Positions 6,408-12,856 of a stretch of 12,856 bases of DNA are shown piece after piece. The position numbers and the translations under genes are program-made. The notes under the pieces were generated by a model. The model saw only the letters and a list, made by a program, of their open reading frames with translations, made no database searches and was not told the origin of the DNA. The DNA is from Candidatus Eiseniibacteriota bacterium (lineage in GTDB: Bacteria; Joyebacterota; Joyebacteria; Joyebacterales; Joyebacteraceae), in the NCBI GenBank assembly GCA_030639555.1, contig DAOWCM010000029.1, forward strand, positions 1-12,856, in the 5' to 3' direction. Within the stretch, counting starts at the first letter, position 1. Each line of letters starts with the position of its first letter.

Positions 6408-7276
6408 CGCTGTTCCTCCCCGGGTCCGCTGGAAGGCCCTTCGTCGGCGGTCACGTGCAGGTAGAACCTGGTCGCGGCCCCGATCGTCGCGTAGTTGATG
6501 AACAGAATGACGACTATCCAGATGAGCATCCCCACCACAAGGAGTTCCGGTGAGAACCTGTAGATGATGACCGTGCTGTTCCTCATGAACCACGCTGGAA
6601 GAAGCTCGAGCGCCGCGGGCACCGCCACGAGAAGCAGAGTCGTCACCGGGTTCCGCAACGCAAGCGAGACCGTGGCGGCCAGCGCTCCGCCCACGCGCTT
6701 GTCGTCCACGACCACCGCCGCGATGCCGTACACAAAGACGGCCTGCACGACGAGAACGACTCCGATGAGCATCACGCGGAGCATCCTGAACCGCAGGGGA
6801 CTAGTGTCGGCGAGGCCTCCCCAGATCGACATGGGCACGCGCACCGCCACCTGAGAAAGTACGGCGACCACGAGCGCGACCAGGAGGGCGGGCACGTATT
6901 TCGACGCGCCGGCGGCGAACCCTGCGGAATAGCGTTCCTTCCGTCCACTGTAGAAGGACGCGAAGAGGTGGACGGCCGCCGCCGTCACCAGCGCACCCAG
7001 AAACACGGACAGGATGATGTCCGCCTGCCCGAGACCACCCCGCAGCACCATGAGGTTGTTGGGGTAGTGAAGCGCCGCGTCCCCGAACCTCCACCGCATG
7101 AGGGCCGGAACGAAGAACCTCAACGGAGCGACGGTGAAGCCCAGAAACATCAGCAGGATCAGGGTCTGAACGCCCGCGTAGATGAGGAAAGGCGCCAGAG
7201 CCGCTCTCCTGCGGAGCGCCCGGAACATCTCCGCCCAGCTCCAGATAAGTGCGTTGAACTGTTGGACCACGCCCAT
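6404..7276 (-). CDS. Six-helix integral membrane protein, function unknown
   Basis: The product has 290 residues with predicted membrane segments near 27-50, 85-107, 127-148, 166-190, 211-230 and 243-265, and a charged C-terminal tail (ADEGPSSGPGEEQR). Segments four and five flank VVVDDKRVGGALAATVSLALRNP, a pattern reminiscent of Yip1-like or GPDPase-membrane-domain proteins, where a short charged stretch precedes an amphipathic helix. That resemblance is weak and is not a family assignment. ATG at 7276-7274 has GGAGGG just upstream. A candidate sigma-54 promoter lies about 70 bases upstream, and the stop overlaps the TPR lipoprotein start (ATGA), so the two proteins are probably made together and may form a membrane complex. 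Confidence 0.8.
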   Translation of the reverse strand: MGVVQQFNALIWSWAEMFRALRRRAALAPFLIYAGVQTLILLMFLGFTVAPLRFFVPALMRWRFGDAALHYPNNLMVLRGGLGQADIILSVFLGALVTAAAVHLFASFYSGRKERYSAGFAAGASKYVPALLVALVVAVLSQVAVRVPMSIWGGLADTSPLRFRMLRVMLIGVVLVVQAVFVYGIAAVVVDDKRVGGALAATVSLALRNPVTTLLLVAVPAALELLPAWFMRNSTVIIYRFSPELLVVGMLIWIVVILFINYATIGAATRFYLHVTADEGPSSGPGEEQR

Positions 7277-7346
7277 CTGACCCTCCCCCCAGAGATCTCC
7301 GATTCCGTTCGCGCGCAGCGGCGTTCGTCAGGCCCGCCCGCGCGGC

Positions 7347-7362
7347 TGCAACATGATCTCCA
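7347..7362 (-). promoter_or_regulatory. Candidate sigma-54 promoter of the membrane protein/TPR/regulator unit
   Basis: The minus strand reads TGGAGATCATGTTGCA. The TGG of the -24 box and the full TTGCA of the -12 box are present with exactly 10 bases between GG and GC; the CAC after TGG is replaced by AGA. The start would be near 7336, about 60 bases before the ATG at 7276. It lies in the only sizeable gap (97 bases, 7371 to 7276) between the exosortase block and the next genes. An inverted repeat TGCGGA-N9-TCCGCA at 7402-7422, inside the end of epsI, is centred about 76 bases upstream of this start and could be an enhancer site, though it is also coding sequence. Confidence 0.5.
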
Positions 7363-7370
7363 CGCCCGGG

Positions 7371-8009
7371 CTACCCGCCTTCGGCGAAGAGCTCGGGTAT
7401 GTGCGGAAGCGCGTCCTCCGCAAAGAGGCGCGCGGTCGAGAGGGCCTCATCGAAGCCTCCCTCTCCCACCGCAACCGACACGCGGATGAACGCTCCGAAC
7501 GTCACGTTGGACGTGACACCGGCCGTCGCCATGCGCGCCATGAACTTGTCCCTGTCGGCCGTCGCGAGATCGCCGGCCGTGTACCACCAGTAGAGCGCGA
7601 CGCGCTTCTGGCCGCGTGTTTCTATGAGCAGCCAGTTGGCGTCGAAGTCCCCACCCTGTCTGGACAGGGAAGTGAGACCCTGGTCCACGACGCCCCATCC
7701 TTGGGCCCTGTAGCAGACCACGGGCTCGTGCGCGCCATACCTCTCGTTCTGATGGAATATGATGACGAACCACACCGAGTTCCCCTCCTCGTCGACGTAG
7801 CGCCGCGCCAGCGTGTCGTCGGCGTCCAGCTCTTCCGTGACGACATCGGAGAACTCGAGGTCCGCCCCCGTCCACGAATCGAGCGCCACCGGGAACGCGG
7901 TCAGGGCCTCCGGACCGAGCGTCAGACGACGGGGCGGATTGAGGCGCACGTACAGCGCGGTCGCCACCAGGAGAACCAGCACTACGGCGACTCGGGCGGA
8001 CGTCTTCAT
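7371..8009 (-). CDS. epsI: EpsI family exosortase-associated protein
   Basis: The product has 212 residues. An N-terminal membrane anchor (about 5-23) is followed by the EpsI domain: WTGADLEF near 46, LDADDTLARRY (61-71), the GAHEPVVCY block with His94 and Cys99, QGWGVVDQG (103-111), VALYWWYTAGD (137-147), and an FIRVSVAV strand before the C-terminus. EpsI is found fused to or beside exosortases in PEP-CTERM loci; its exact role is not settled, but it faces the periplasm and is needed with the exosortase in exopolysaccharide loci. Start: ATG at 8009-8007 overlaps the exosortase stop as ATGA, with GGAGAGGGAGA-like purine-rich sequence upstream within the exosortase gene. A longer in-frame extension through the exosortase gene is an artefact of GC-rich sequence. 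It is the last gene of the exosortase block, with no clear terminator behind it. Confidence 0.92.
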   Translation of the reverse strand: MKTSARVAVVLVLLVATALYVRLNPPRRLTLGPEALTAFPVALDSWTGADLEFSDVVTEELDADDTLARRYVDEEGNSVWFVIIFHQNERYGAHEPVVCYRAQGWGVVDQGLTSLSRQGGDFDANWLLIETRGQKRVALYWWYTAGDLATADRDKFMARMATAGVTSNVTFGAFIRVSVAVGEGGFDEALSTARLFAEDALPHIPELFAEGG

Positions 8010-8893
8010 GCGGTCTCCTCTCCCTCTGTCTCGCACCTCAGGAGCTTCCTGACGGTGACGAGGCCAACGAACGCGATCATGAACAGCAGGAGTCCCGAGA
8101 GATCGTGGAAGAAGCCGAGCGCGGCGTCGATGCCCCAGATGTTTGCCACCACGCACACCACCGCGATGCGGATAACATTCGCGAGAACTGCAAGAGGCAC
8201 GGCGGACGCGAAGAGCACCACGCGTTTCCAGGTCTTCCCCCGCGTGAGGTAAGCGAAGAGCGCCCCGAGCGCGACGAGCGCTATCAGCGAACGGAGCCCG
8301 CTGCAGGGGTCGGCTATCCTGAGTGAGCCGGCCGGGATGTGAATGGTCATCCCGGAGCGGGCGAGCGGGATCCCAAGCTTGACCGCGATGCCGCTGCCGG
8401 CCCTGGCAGCGAAGACCTTGAGGCGGAACGCAATGACGTTCATCATATAGGGCGGCATCGGCAGCATGAGAACGAGATAGCCCAGGGGGAACCACACGGT
8501 CCTCGTGGCCCTCCCGCCATGGAAGAAGAGGGAAAGCCCGAAGAGCAACAGGACGAGCGAATAGCCCTGCGTCATGAAGACGCCGGCGCGTATCGACACG
8601 ATGTGGCCCAGAAGAGCGAGCCCGATCAGCACGAGGCCGAACGGGCTCCCGCGCCCCCGCGCCGTAAGGTACCGCCGCCTGTCGCGCCACAGCAGGAAGG
8701 CGACCACGGGAGGAATGAGGTACCCGTGCGAGTAGTTCGGATTCGTAGCCCAAGTCCGCCACAAGACCACGAGTGTCTCGTGGTACACGAGAACAACGAG
8801 CGCGGCCACCGCGACGATCGCCGCTATGTTCCTCGGAGCCCGCTTCCTCTCGCTGCCCGAGCCGCCGGCCTTCAGCGGGAGATTGGTCGTCAC
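8006..8893 (-). CDS. xrt: Exosortase (EpsH/XrtA-like transpeptidase-type membrane protease)
   Basis: The product has 295 residues with about eight hydrophobic segments, the usual exosortase length and shape. The catalytic signature is intact: Cys197 in ADPCSGLRSL, Arg242 in NVIRIAVV and His263 in FFHDLSGLLLF. Other family landmarks are NPNYSHGYLIPP (51-62), WFPLGYLVLMLPMP (134-147) and IHIPAGSLRIADPC. Exosortases cut proteins at a C-terminal tag (such as PEP-CTERM) in the inner membrane and are thought to link them to an exported polymer. EpsI is not fused but encoded by the next gene. I chose GTG at 8893-8891, which overlaps the preceding gene's TGA as GTGA and has AGGAGGGGAGG just upstream; an ATG 63 codons earlier would add an Arg-rich tail overlapping the sugar transferase. 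The subtype is not certain, but it is nearest in style to XrtA. Substrates are not visible here. Confidence 0.95.
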   Translation of the reverse strand: MTTNLPLKAGGSGSERKRAPRNIAAIVAVAALVVLVYHETLVVLWRTWATNPNYSHGYLIPPVVAFLLWRDRRRYLTARGRGSPFGLVLIGLALLGHIVSIRAGVFMTQGYSLVLLLFGLSLFFHGGRATRTVWFPLGYLVLMLPMPPYMMNVIAFRLKVFAARAGSGIAVKLGIPLARSGMTIHIPAGSLRIADPCSGLRSLIALVALGALFAYLTRGKTWKRVVLFASAVPLAVLANVIRIAVVCVVANIWGIDAALGFFHDLSGLLLFMIAFVGLVTVRKLLRCETEGEETA

Positions 8894-10749
8894 TCCTCCC
8901 CTCCTTGCTCGGAGTCCACAACCTTCTGTCCATCGCTGACGTCCTCGGTGCGCGAGACCGTCCTCAGAGTCCCGATCACGATCCCCAGGTCGAGCGCGAG
9001 CGAGCAGTTGCGCGCGTAGAACTCGTCCAGCCGCACCTTCTCGGCCTGTGTGATGCTGTCTCTGCCGTTTATCTGAGCCCATCCCGTCAGGCCCGGCCGC
9101 ATGACGTCACCCCCGACCTTGCGACGCGCGCCGATGAGATCGTGCTGGTTGTAGAGCGCGGGTCTGGGGCCGACGATACTCATGTCACCCATGAGTATGT
9201 TCCAGAGGTTGGGCAGCTCGTCGAAGCTGAGCCTGCGAAGCAGGCGCCCGGTCCTCGTCGTGTAGTCGTGGATGGTCGGCGCAAGGAGATCGGTCGCCAG
9301 CTCGGGCGTGTGCACGTGCATGGTCCGGAACTTGTAGATGGTGAACTCCTGCGAGTAGATCCCGATGCGCCGCTGTCTGTAGATGACGGGGCCCCGCGAA
9401 TCGACCTTCACCAGGAGCGCGGTCAGCGCAAGGACGGGGAACATCACGATGAGCGAGAGCAAAGCGATGGCGGCGTCTATCAGGTACTTGGCGGTCAGGT
9501 AGCGCCTGAACCCCATCCGCCCACCGCCCAGGATCCGCTCGCGGCTCACTACCCGTTCCAGGAGGTCGTTCATCCGGCCCGCGAGGTGCTGTCGCGAGTA
9601 GCTCCACCTGACGTACTCGTGCCCGTTCTTCCCGAGCCGCGACCGTTCACCCTCGTCCTCCAGGAGCCTGAGCAGCGCGGAAGCGAGGGCCGCGGAGTCC
9701 CCGGGGGCCACGATGACGCCCCCGTCGGCCTCGGTCATTATCGCCCGAGCATCCCCGCCGACGGCGGCGACGACGGGTTTCCCACAGGCCATGTAGTCGA
9801 ACATCTTGACCGGCACGGTTCCCTCGCTGAAGCTCCCTTCCGTCGTCGTGGCGATGCAGACGTCCGAGTTTCGGATCCTCTCCGCCAGACTTTCGGGCTG
9901 CTGGCTGGGCAAGAACTCCATGTTGCTGAGCTTGCGGCGCTGTGCGTCGGCAACGAGCGCGTCCTTGGCGACGCCGTCGCCCACCATGACGAAGCGAATC
10001 CTCTCATCGTCCACCAGCAGCTCGGCGGCGTCCAGGATCATCTCCATGCCGTGTACCAGGCCGTGGGTACCGCTGTAGAGAACGGTCCACTTGCCGTTGG
10101 CGACGCGCCCGACGTCGTTCTCCGCCGGCGTGAAGCAGTCCGTGTCGGCGCCGTTGGATATGAGCACGACGCGATGTCCGGGGATGCCTCGCTTGATCAT
10201 CAGGCGGCGCATCCCGGGCGTCACCGCGACGATCCAAGCGGCGTGCGCGTACAGGAAGAGTTCCATCCGCTCGGCCATCCGGATGACGCGCTTCGACGTC
10301 AGCTGCCCGAGCGCCACGGCGGCGTGCGGCCAGTAGTCCCGGACGTCGAGAACGTACGGGGCGCCCTTGACGTGGCCCAGGAGCCAGCCCGAGACCCCGA
10401 GGAAGAGCGGCGGCGACGTGACGAGGATCACATCGCACCCAGGCAGAAAACACCCGCGCACGAACGCGGACACGGCAAACGAGATCTGGTTGAGCATGCG
10501 CGTCAGGAACGTCTTCCGCGGCGTCGCGAAGAGATAGCTCCTGATGACACGGACGCCATCAAGACGCTCTGACGCACCTAGCTTCCACCGGAACCCCTGC
10601 TGCTTCCTGCCGCTCGGGTGGTTCGGCATGCCCGTGAGCACCGTCACCTCATGGCCCCGACCAGCGAGCTTGGTCGCGAAGTGGTAGGCCCGCAGAGGTG
10701 CAGCGCCCGTCTCGGGAGGGTAGTACTGTGTGAGGAAAAGGATCCTCAT
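8890..10749 (-). CDS. Fusion of family-4 glycosyltransferase and bacterial sugar transferase (monotopic phosphoglycosyl transferase)
   Basis: The product has 619 residues in two enzymes. Residues 1-400 are a WbuB/WcaI-like GT-B glycosyltransferase: QYYPPETGAAPLR (8-20), VLDVRDYWP (133-141), VLYSGTHGLVHGME (223-236), VMVGDGV (254-260) and a nucleotide-sugar region SFSEGTVPVKMFDYMACGKPVV (306-327). Residues 412-600 are a bacterial sugar transferase: a membrane-entering helix (424-446), YKFRTM (472-477), the catalytic Asp510-Glu511 dyad in SFDELPNLWN, MSIVGPRP (523-530) and RPGLTGWAQINGRD (551-564). The second part should move a sugar phosphate onto undecaprenyl phosphate; the first should add a later sugar. 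The frame is open across the junction (RILGGGRMGFRRYLTAKYLID), so this is a true fusion, although the internal Met412 could also serve as a start. Start: ATG at 10749-10747 overlapping the upstream stop as ATGA. Separate PGT and GT proteins are more usual; fusions are known in the family. Confidence 0.93.
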   Translation of the reverse strand: MRILFLTQYYPPETGAAPLRAYHFATKLAGRGHEVTVLTGMPNHPSGRKQQGFRWKLGASERLDGVRVIRSYLFATPRKTFLTRMLNQISFAVSAFVRGCFLPGCDVILVTSPPLFLGVSGWLLGHVKGAPYVLDVRDYWPHAAVALGQLTSKRVIRMAERMELFLYAHAAWIVAVTPGMRRLMIKRGIPGHRVVLISNGADTDCFTPAENDVGRVANGKWTVLYSGTHGLVHGMEMILDAAELLVDDERIRFVMVGDGVAKDALVADAQRRKLSNMEFLPSQQPESLAERIRNSDVCIATTTEGSFSEGTVPVKMFDYMACGKPVVAAVGGDARAIMTEADGGVIVAPGDSAALASALLRLLEDEGERSRLGKNGHEYVRWSYSRQHLAGRMNDLLERVVSRERILGGGRMGFRRYLTAKYLIDAAIALLSLIVMFPVLALTALLVKVDSRGPVIYRQRRIGIYSQEFTIYKFRTMHVHTPELATDLLAPTIHDYTTRTGRLLRRLSFDELPNLWNILMGDMSIVGPRPALYNQHDLIGARRKVGGDVMRPGLTGWAQINGRDSITQAEKVRLDEFYARNCSLALDLGIVIGTLRTVSRTEDVSDGQKVVDSEQGGEE

Positions 10750-11927
10750 GCCCTTCCTCCAGCCGGCCTGCCGGCACGCTCCAGAAGGCTCGAGAACACA
10801 TCCTCGACTCGCGCGACGACCCGGTTGATATCGTAGTTCTCCCCGGCGATCGCCCGGCCCTTCTTACCCATCTCCCGTGCACGGTCGGCGTCGTTCAGAA
10901 GTCTGAGGACGGCGTTCGAGAGCCCTGGCGCGTCCCCCGGGTCGACCAGGAACCCTGACACCCCGTCCTCGACAACCTCCGGAACACCGCCCACACGCAT
11001 GGCAACAACGGGAACGCCGGCCGCCATGGCTTCCAGCACCACGTTGGGTGAACCCTCCGACAGCGACGAGAGCACGAGCACGTCCATCAGTTTGAGCACG
11101 GCGGGCACATCGTCCCGCACACCGATGAAGTGGACCTTCCCGGAGAGCCCGAGCTCGCCGGCCTCCCGCTCGAGGCGCGTCCTTTCGGACCCGTCGCCCA
11201 CGATAAGGAACCGCACATCCCCGGCAGCCTTCAGGATGAACGCCGCTGCCTCCAGGAAATGCCCGTGACCCTTCACAGGAGAGAGCTTCGCCACTACTCC
11301 TACGACCTTGCTCTCGCCGAGACCCAGTTCCCGCTTGAGCTCCTCTGCGGGCGTGGCGCGCCAGATCCGCTCGAGGTCGGTTCCCACTCCTATGTTCCGT
11401 ACTTTCGATTCCGGCACGCGGAACCGTCCGGAAAGCTCCCGCGCGGCGGCCGCGCTGTTGACGATGACGGCGTCGACGACGCGCCGGCTCACGAAGCCGT
11501 AGACCCACTCCCTCGCGCCGCCTCTGAGCCAGTAGCTGAGGTTCCGCTGGTTGTTCACGACCACGGGAACGCCCGCGGCCCGACCCACGAACGGACCCAC
11601 CAGTGTCGTCAGACCCAGCATGCAGCTCAGGACGTCGACCCTCTCGCGACGGAGGAAGGCCGCCGCTCTGGAGAGGTCTCCGACGGTCCGCGGAGACAGC
11701 ATGCGTCTGCCTGTCCCGAATTCGTGGACGGGAACGCCAAGAGCCTCCACCTCCGGCAGCAGTTCGCCCTGCGCGAGCGTGGAGAACACGATGGGCGTGA
11801 ACCTCTCCCGGTCCATCCTCCTCAGAAGCTCGAGCAGGAAGCGCTGGGTCCCCGCGTGCTCGAACGAGCCTGCCCACAGCACAAGCTTCGCGGGAGTTCC
11901 GTTTCTATGTGTATCGGCCCGGTCCAA
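10746..11927 (-). CDS. Family-4 glycosyltransferase
   Basis: The product has 393 residues with a GT-B fold. N-terminal acceptor half: WAGSFEHAGTQRFLLELLRRM (18-38), with ALGVPVHEF and a VVVNNQRNLSYWLRGG loop. C-terminal donor half: VVAKLSPVKGHGHFLEAA (211-228), FLIVGDGSERTRLE (240-253), and the E-x7-E motif Glu291-Glu299 in EGSPNVVLEAMAAGVPVV, the signature of retaining family-4 enzymes. It should add a sugar from a nucleotide donor to a lipid-linked intermediate of the exopolysaccharide; donor and acceptor cannot be read from sequence. The start is TTG at 11927-11925, with GGAGGT only 3 bases before it. An in-frame GTG (16th codon) has no ribosome site near it, so TTG is preferred but the N-terminus is uncertain by about 15 residues. 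The gene follows the deacetylase by 25 bases, and its stop overlaps the fusion glycosyltransferase start. Confidence 0.92.
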   Translation of the reverse strand: MDRADTHRNGTPAKLVLWAGSFEHAGTQRFLLELLRRMDRERFTPIVFSTLAQGELLPEVEALGVPVHEFGTGRRMLSPRTVGDLSRAAAFLRRERVDVLSCMLGLTTLVGPFVGRAAGVPVVVNNQRNLSYWLRGGAREWVYGFVSRRVVDAVIVNSAAAARELSGRFRVPESKVRNIGVGTDLERIWRATPAEELKRELGLGESKVVGVVAKLSPVKGHGHFLEAAAFILKAAGDVRFLIVGDGSERTRLEREAGELGLSGKVHFIGVRDDVPAVLKLMDVLVLSSLSEGSPNVVLEAMAAGVPVVAMRVGGVPEVVEDGVSGFLVDPGDAPGLSNAVLRLLNDADRAREMGKKGRAIAGENYDINRVVARVEDVFSSLLERAGRPAGGRA

Positions 11928-11952
11928 CAGACCTCCGGGGCCTGAAAGGCCC

Positions 11953-12856
11953 CTAATCAGAGTTCCCGTAGAACGAGTTGTCCGCCTCCAAGCCGCGACC
12001 GCGCACCGGGAGGACCCTCGTTATCTCGTCCACAACGTGCTGGTCCTGATATCTGAACCGCGAGTACTGTATGTCCGCCGCCAGTCTGGCGACGTCCCTG
12101 TGCCTGGGCGCTATCCCTAAGCGCGGAATGCAGTATAGGGAGTGTCTGTGCGAGACGGGTCCGGACAGCGACGTCACCGCCGACTCGAATCCCGCAACCG
12201 CGACGAGCTTCGCGACCCTGGCGTCGCAGTGGCGGTCCGTCCTGCCGTTCGGGTAGGCGAAGTGCTTGACGGACGCCTGAAGCGCCTCCTCTATGTCCCT
12301 CCGCGAGGCGACCACTTCTTGAGCAACGTCGCTCGTGTCGAGACTGGGCAGGTTGTAGTGGGAGTACGTGTGGGCGCCTATCGTCATGCCGGCGCCGTGC
12401 ATCTCCCGGATCTCGTCCCAGTTCATCATGATCCGCCTGGCCCGGAGGTCCGTCCGCGAACCGGTCTCCTCGTGAACCTCCGTGAGAATGCTCTCTATCT
12501 CATCGAGCTTGCAGCGCTTCACGATGCCCGTGACCATCTTGATCGTGGCTTCCTTCTTCGCGTCGCTCGACAGGTCGATGCTGCGCTCGCCCAGAAACGA
12601 GAGCGACATGCCCGGCCTGTCGCACAGCCTGATGGCCCGCCTCAGGGCCACCGTCCACGGAACCCGGGCATCCGCCACGGTGCCCGTTGTGACGTAGAAG
12701 GTCGCCGTCGCTCCGTGCTCCCTGAGAATCGGAAACGCGTTCCTGTAGTTGTCCTCGTATCCATCGTCGAACGTCACTGCCACGTTCCTCGGGTCCACGC
12801 CGCGCCGGGAGCGCATCTGCTGCACCATCTCCCCGACGCTCACGATCCGGTGTCTC
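11953..12856 (-). CDS. Polysaccharide deacetylase (NodB/CE4 family), partial (5' end beyond window)
   Basis: About 300 residues are visible to the TAG at 11955-11953. The frame stays open through the window edge, where HRIVSVGEMVQQM matches the segment normally found before the catalytic domain, so the GTG at 12843 is not the start and some tens of N-terminal residues are missing. The catalytic core is intact: AVTFDDGYEDN with the Asp pair, ATATFYVTTG, the metal-binding HTYSH motif in IGAHTYSHYNL, and FAYPNGRTD. The usual role is removal of N- or O-acetyl groups from an envelope polysaccharide. It resembles general CE4 enzymes of capsule and exopolysaccharide loci rather than the PEP-CTERM-specific family, whose typical N-terminal DVED motif is not visible here. 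It is the first visible gene of the glycosyltransferase/exosortase run. Confidence 0.9.
   Translation of the reverse strand, partial: RHRIVSVGEMVQQMRSRRGVDPRNVAVTFDDGYEDNYRNAFPILREHGATATFYVTTGTVADARVPWTVALRRAIRLCDRPGMSLSFLGERSIDLSSDAKKEATIKMVTGIVKRCKLDEIESILTEVHEETGSRTDLRARRIMMNWDEIREMHGAGMTIGAHTYSHYNLPSLDTSDVAQEVVASRRDIEEALQASVKHFAYPNGRTDRHCDARVAKLVAVAGFESAVTSLSGPVSHRHSLYCIPRLGIAPRHRDVARLAADIQYSRFRYQDQHVVDEITRVLPVRGRGLEADNSFYGNSD

Noticed and set aside
8010..8933. In-frame N-terminal extension of EpsI by over 300 codons
   Set aside because: The extension overlaps the exosortase gene in another frame and is Arg/Gly/Ser-rich. The ATG at 8009 overlaps the exosortase stop and begins a proper membrane anchor.
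8773..10572. A 599-codon open frame on the plus strand opposite the glycosyltransferase fusion
   Set aside because: Its translation is rich in Arg, Pro, His, Glu and Asp without domain motifs, while the minus strand encodes two recognisable enzymes with catalytic residues over the same bases. It is a shadow of GC-rich codon use.
1..12856. tRNA, rRNA, CRISPR arrays, insertion sequences or attachment sites
   Set aside because: No spaced direct-repeat array, transposase-like protein, terminal inverted repeats or cloverleaf-type sequence was seen on reading both strands.

Overview
The window is a GC-rich bacterial segment in which every supported gene lies on the minus strand, so transcription runs from high to low coordinates. 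Two lipoproteins with lipoboxes, Sec signal peptides, an exosortase and a monotopic phosphoglycosyl transferase point to a diderm bacterium making an extracellular polysaccharide. The gene style (fibronectin type III lipoprotein, PEGA/DUF5683 protein, exosortase locus) fits an uncultured FCB-type candidate phylum or a deltaproteobacterium-like lineage. The sequence alone does not settle the taxon.

Right-hand block (12856 to 7371): an exosortase/exopolysaccharide operon. In transcription order it holds a polysaccharide deacetylase (cut by the window edge), a family-4 glycosyltransferase, a glycosyltransferase fused to a bacterial sugar transferase, an exosortase with Cys/Arg/His catalytic residues, and an EpsI protein. 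The last four genes are joined by 4-base ATGA or GTGA overlaps. The sugar transferase would load the first sugar on the lipid carrier and the glycosyltransferases would extend the glycan. The exosortase/EpsI pair is expected to process surface proteins that carry a C-terminal sorting tag. No tagged substrate is visible inside the window.

Middle block (7362 to 3364): a candidate sigma-54 promoter, then a six-helix membrane protein, a TPR lipoprotein (ATGA overlap) and a PrsR-like NtrC-family regulator. The regulator has lost the GAFTGA sigma-54 contact motif, the Walker B acidic pair and most receiver active-site residues, but keeps Walker A and its Fis-type DNA-binding helix.

Left-hand block (3367 to 841): a strong-looking sigma-70 promoter whose -35 box overlaps the regulator's stop codon drives a PEGA/DUF5683 protein and a fibronectin type III lipoprotein. 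Two GC-rich hairpins follow. Beyond them (614 to 1) a good sigma-54 promoter and a structured leader precede the start of a secreted protein that runs off the window. This protein is the best local candidate for an exosortase-linked, sigma-54-controlled surface protein, but its C-terminus is not visible.

The main point of interest is an exosortase locus whose resident PrsR-like regulator looks unable to activate sigma-54, next to genes that still carry sigma-54-type promoters.
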